Of a DNA stretch of 19,463 nucleotides, positions 16,849-19,463 are shown one piece after another (the stretch's first letter is position 1; the number at the start of each line of letters is the position of its first letter). The translations under genes and the position numbers were made by a program. The DNA comes from Vibrio sp. (lineage in GTDB: Bacteria; Pseudomonadota; Gammaproteobacteria; Enterobacterales; Vibrionaceae), in the NCBI GenBank assembly GCA_007124475.1, contig SLFB01000032.1, forward strand, positions 1-19,463, in the 5' to 3' direction. The notes beneath the pieces are model-generated. The model saw only the letters and a list, made by a program, of their open reading frames with translations, searched no databases and was not told where the DNA came from.

Positions 16849-17283
16849 TTACTGTGGTTTAATGACCAACACAGGTATGGGTGAGTTTTCTACCACTTTA
16901 CTGGCGACAGATCCTAGCATCACCTTGTCGATTCTAGAGCGTTTATGACTGGGCATAATGATTAAGTCGGCATTGAGCTGCGCCGCAAACTGTAAAATTG
17001 TCGCGTAAGGCTTGCCCTCATCAATGTGTAGTTGATGGTTAATGTCACTTGGGAGATATTGCTGAGCAAAGTTTTGTAGGCGTTGTTGAACTTCTTGCTT
17101 CATCTTATTTGCCGCGTCACGTGGAAAATAAGTTGCCACCATTGACATATGGATACCGGGTAAAACGGTGAGTAGATGGAGTTCGCCGCCACTTTGCTCG
17201 GCATGCCAAACAGCACTACGGATCGCTTGGTCAGCAAATCCTTGTTCGTTTAAATCGATAGGAACTAAGATACGTTGATACAT
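16849..17283 (-). CDS. Universal stress protein (UspA family), TRAP-associated
   Basis: A single-domain 144-residue Usp. It starts MYQRILVPIDLNEQGFADQAIRSAVWHAEQ, with the aspartate of the conserved 'PID' at the first strand. 'LHLLTVLPGIHMSMVATYF' follows. The C-terminal nucleotide-binding motif reads 'LIIMPSHKRSRIDKVMLGSVASKVVENSPIPVLVIK', fitting the G-2x-G-9x-G(S/T) ATP-binding pattern only partly: the 'SHKRSRIDKVMLGSVASKVV' segment has GSVAS but the first glycine is replaced by serine. It lies 69 bases downstream of the fused TRAP permease on the same strand. In Halomonas the Usp TeaD is encoded with the TeaABC TRAP transporter, binds ATP and affects transport, so a similar modulatory role is a reasonable inference. 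A GAGAG lies upstream of ATG 17283. Confidence 0.9.
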   Translation of the reverse strand: MYQRILVPIDLNEQGFADQAIRSAVWHAEQSGGELHLLTVLPGIHMSMVATYFPRDAANKMKQEVQQRLQNFAQQYLPSDINHQLHIDEGKPYATILQFAAQLNADLIIMPSHKRSRIDKVMLGSVASKVVENSPIPVLVIKPQ

Positions 17284-17303
17284 ACGTTATGCTCTCGTTA
17301 TAC

Positions 17304-17343
17304 CTTCCCCTTATTTACTCAGTGAATGGTAAATAAGGGGAAG
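17304..17343 (-). other. Perfect 15-bp hairpin between TRAP permease and usp
   Basis: CTTCCCCTTATTTAC (17304-17318) is perfectly complementary to GTAAATAAGGGGAAG (17329-17343) with a 10-base loop. On the - strand it begins 9 bases after the permease stop and ends 20 bases before the usp ATG. No U-run follows the stem on the - strand, so it is not a typical terminator. It could allow partial termination or protect the upstream message, but the sequence alone does not decide. Confidence 0.6.
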
Positions 17344-17352
17344 TCATGTTAT

Positions 17353-19463
17353 CTAGGGTTGAAAAGACGGTTGTTTCATTGCTCGGCGTCTGTGGTTCCA
17401 AGCGAGCATGAGGGTTAAAAACAAAGCGGGTACAAATACCCATTCTTTCATCGGCCGATCACTGTCAACGACAACGGTACGTACTTCCCAGTCAAAATCA
17501 ATGCCTGCAGCTTGTGCTGGACTGCGAAACTCAACGTTATCAATGAGCATTCGGTTATTGGTCTTATTGACGATTAAGCCCATTGAACGAATGCGTTGTT
17601 CAGCTCCGGTAGCGCGATCAGCAAACGGTAGTTGAACGGTTTTAGAGACGTAATCCCCCATCAGGTTTTCACCGGCTACAATCATCGTGATAGGTTGACC
17701 TACTGGCGCTTTATCAACGATATAGGCTAAGTCGGTTCCTGGATATTGGTACTTAGCAGGATAAATTTTATCCCACCAAAAATCAGGTCGTAAAAAGCTA
17801 AAGGTTAATACCAGTAGCACGATCACTTCCCACCATTTGGTTTTAGTAAACCACCAACCTTGGGTGGCGGCAGAAAATAGCAGCATGGCAATCACCGATG
17901 AGCCAACGGTTAACGCTAAGTGCCACCACGACTCAATGCCCATTAATAAGAGTTGGGTATTAAAAATAAACATGAAAGGCAAGATAGCGGTGCGAATATC
18001 ATAGGTAAAACCTTGGATACCCGTGCGAATGGGATCTGATTTTGAGATCGCCGCCGCGGCAAATGCCGCCAGACCGACAGGCGGTGTATCGTCAGCCAAG
18101 ATACCGAAATAAAACACAAACAAATGGACAGCAATTAATGGAATAATCAGACCATTTTGTGCGCCAAGAGTGACAATGACAGGAGCCATTAATGTCGATA
18201 CGACGATATAGTTGGCGGTGGTTGGTAACCCCATTCCCAGTAGTAGACTGATGATTGCGGTGAACAACAGCATCAGCATAATGTTACCGCCAGAAATGAA
18301 CTCGACGAAATCAGTCATGACCAGACCAATTCCGGTTAAAGTCACTACGCCAACCACGGTTCCGGCTGCGGCAGTAGCAACGCCGATTCCTATCATATTG
18401 CGCGCGCCAGAAACGAGACTTTCTAATAAGTCAGTGACCCCAGCTTTGGCTTCTTGTGCGGCATTTTGAGTGTGATTAAACCAAGCAATTAACGGTCTTT
18501 GGGTCAGTAAAATAAAAATCATAAACACACTGGCCCAAAACGCGGATAGACCCGGTGAGAAGCGTTCAACCGTTAAGCACCAAACCAATACCACAATAGG
18601 CAGCAAATAGTGTAGCCCAGACATAATGGTAGCTTTCACTTCAGGTAGCTCTTGCAGATCCTCATCTAAGTTCATTTCGCGCTCGTGAGTGTATTTGGCA
18701 GAGGCTTTTAGTAAGCTAAGATAGCTGACGAGTAAAGCCACGGTCACTATCGGTGTCGCCGCGTCACCAAAGACTTGTTTTGTCCAACCGACACCGTAAT
18801 ACACTAATGCACTGAGTACACACAAACCTAAAATTGTGCCAGTAAAAGACAATAAGCTATGGACAAACTTGGATGGATTGCGACGAGGTAATCCGGTCAT
18901 GCCCGCTTTGCAAGCTTCTAAGTGCACAATATAAATCAGGGCAATATAGGAAATAAGAGCCGGTAACAGCGCGGCGCGGATCACCTCCACATAAGAAATA
19001 CCGACGTACTCCACCATTAAGAAAGCGGCTGCCCCCATAATGGGTGGTGTTAATTGTCCATTAGTGGAGGAGGCCACTTCGATCGCGCCAGCTTTGGTTC
19101 CAGAAAACCCGACTCGTTTCATCAGCGGAATGGTAAAGGTCCCCGTGGTTACCACATTGGCAATCGAAGAGCCGGAGACTAACCCCGATAGCCCTGAAGC
19201 CACGACCGCTGCTTTTGCTGGGCCGCCGCGCATATGACCAAGTAAAGAGAAAGCGACTTTAATAAAGTAAGCACCTGCACCAGCCCGTTCCAGCATGGCA
19301 CCAAACAAGACAAATAAAAATACAAATGAGGTGGATACCCCTAAAGCGATACCAAATACCCCTTCGGTGGTTAGCCATAAATGGGACATGGCTTTATTAA
19401 AGCTTGCACCTTTATGGGCAATAACGTCTGGCATATGAGGACCGGCAAAAGTGTAGAGCAGGA
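17353..19463 (-). CDS. Fused 4TM/12TM TRAP transporter permease with C-terminal DUF3394 domain, 5'-truncated
   Basis: The reading frame runs off the right edge: before the internal Met at 19434 it continues in frame through 'LLYTFAGPH'. About 703 residues are visible. The DctM-like large subunit shows 'HLWLTTEGVFGIALGVSTSFVFLFVLFGAMLERAGAG', 'GGPAKAAVVASGLSGLVSGSSIANVVTTGTFTIPLMKRVG', 'GQLTPPIMGAAAFLMVEY', 'GMGLPTTANYIVVSTLMAPVI' and 'FYFGILADDTPPVGLAAFAAAAIS', all hallmarks of the TRAP 4TM/12TM fusion family. These work as Na+-coupled importers with an extracytoplasmic binding protein, usually of the TAXI type; that gene should lie beyond the window. After more membrane helices comes a soluble region of about 130 residues of the DUF3394 type and a final membrane segment. 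The substrate cannot be told from sequence. Confidence 0.93.
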   Translation of the reverse strand, partial: LLYTFAGPHMPDVIAHKGASFNKAMSHLWLTTEGVFGIALGVSTSFVFLFVLFGAMLERAGAGAYFIKVAFSLLGHMRGGPAKAAVVASGLSGLVSGSSIANVVTTGTFTIPLMKRVGFSGTKAGAIEVASSTNGQLTPPIMGAAAFLMVEYVGISYVEVIRAALLPALISYIALIYIVHLEACKAGMTGLPRRNPSKFVHSLLSFTGTILGLCVLSALVYYGVGWTKQVFGDAATPIVTVALLVSYLSLLKASAKYTHEREMNLDEDLQELPEVKATIMSGLHYLLPIVVLVWCLTVERFSPGLSAFWASVFMIFILLTQRPLIAWFNHTQNAAQEAKAGVTDLLESLVSGARNMIGIGVATAAAGTVVGVVTLTGIGLVMTDFVEFISGGNIMLMLLFTAIISLLLGMGLPTTANYIVVSTLMAPVIVTLGAQNGLIIPLIAVHLFVFYFGILADDTPPVGLAAFAAAAISKSDPIRTGIQGFTYDIRTAILPFMFIFNTQLLLMGIESWWHLALTVGSSVIAMLLFSAATQGWWFTKTKWWEVIVLLVLTFSFLRPDFWWDKIYPAKYQYPGTDLAYIVDKAPVGQPITMIVAGENLMGDYVSKTVQLPFADRATGAEQRIRSMGLIVNKTNNRMLIDNVEFRSPAQAAGIDFDWEVRTVVVDSDRPMKEWVFVPALFLTLMLAWNHRRRAMKQPSFQP

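Noticed and set aside
16598..16948. Open + strand frame of 116 codons beginning next to the Fur box
   Set aside because: It runs through the ERIC-like repeat and into the antisense of the usp 3' end, has no good ribosome site, and its translation has no recognisable domain. It is best explained as a chance frame.

Overview
The window is gammaproteobacterial chromosomal DNA, almost certainly from a Vibrio or close relative. The evidence is the order mshQ-mreB-mreC-mreD-maf-rng-yhdP-nit-tldD, in which the last gene of an MSHA type IV pilus locus sits directly upstream of the rod-shape cluster, plus nearby rraB and ERIC-type intergenic repeats. No rRNA, tRNA, CRISPR array, prophage or insertion sequence was found.

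Region 1 (1-3295) is the 3' part of mshQ. It encodes a very large surface or secreted protein with an L-type-lectin-like domain followed by a long DUF6701 region. Region 2 (3455-14556) is a compact + strand housekeeping series: the MreBCD morphogenesis proteins, the Maf/YhdE nucleotide pyrophosphatase, RNase G, the giant AsmA-like envelope protein YhdP, a Nit1-type amidase and the TldD metalloprotease. mreC/mreD overlap by 14 bases, mreD/maf by 1 and nit/tldD by 4, and rng is 12 bases from yhdP, all pointing to co-transcription. The exception is the 337-base mreB-mreC gap, which holds an ERIC-like palindrome, a strong GC-rich hairpin and a probable extended -10 promoter. Region 3 (14678-16115) contains rraB, an inhibitor of RNase E, with a structured 3' UTR and a clean intrinsic terminator. 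After it comes a stand-alone glycoside-hydrolase-2-type jelly-roll protein without a catalytic domain.

Region 4 (16155-19463) lies on the - strand. It holds a fused TRAP transporter permease (5' end outside the window) followed by a universal stress protein, a pairing known from TRAP systems in which the stress protein modulates the transporter. A perfect 15-bp hairpin separates the two genes. A second ERIC-like element lies just after the stress-protein gene. Beyond it is a small tandem-DUF2061 membrane protein gene whose upstream region carries a near-ideal Fur box, so it is probably induced by iron starvation.

I see no clearly new multi-gene system. The observations most worth following are the regulatory architecture between mreB and mreC, the Fur box before the DUF2061 gene, the alternative hairpins after rraB, and the hairpin between the TRAP permease and the stress-protein gene.
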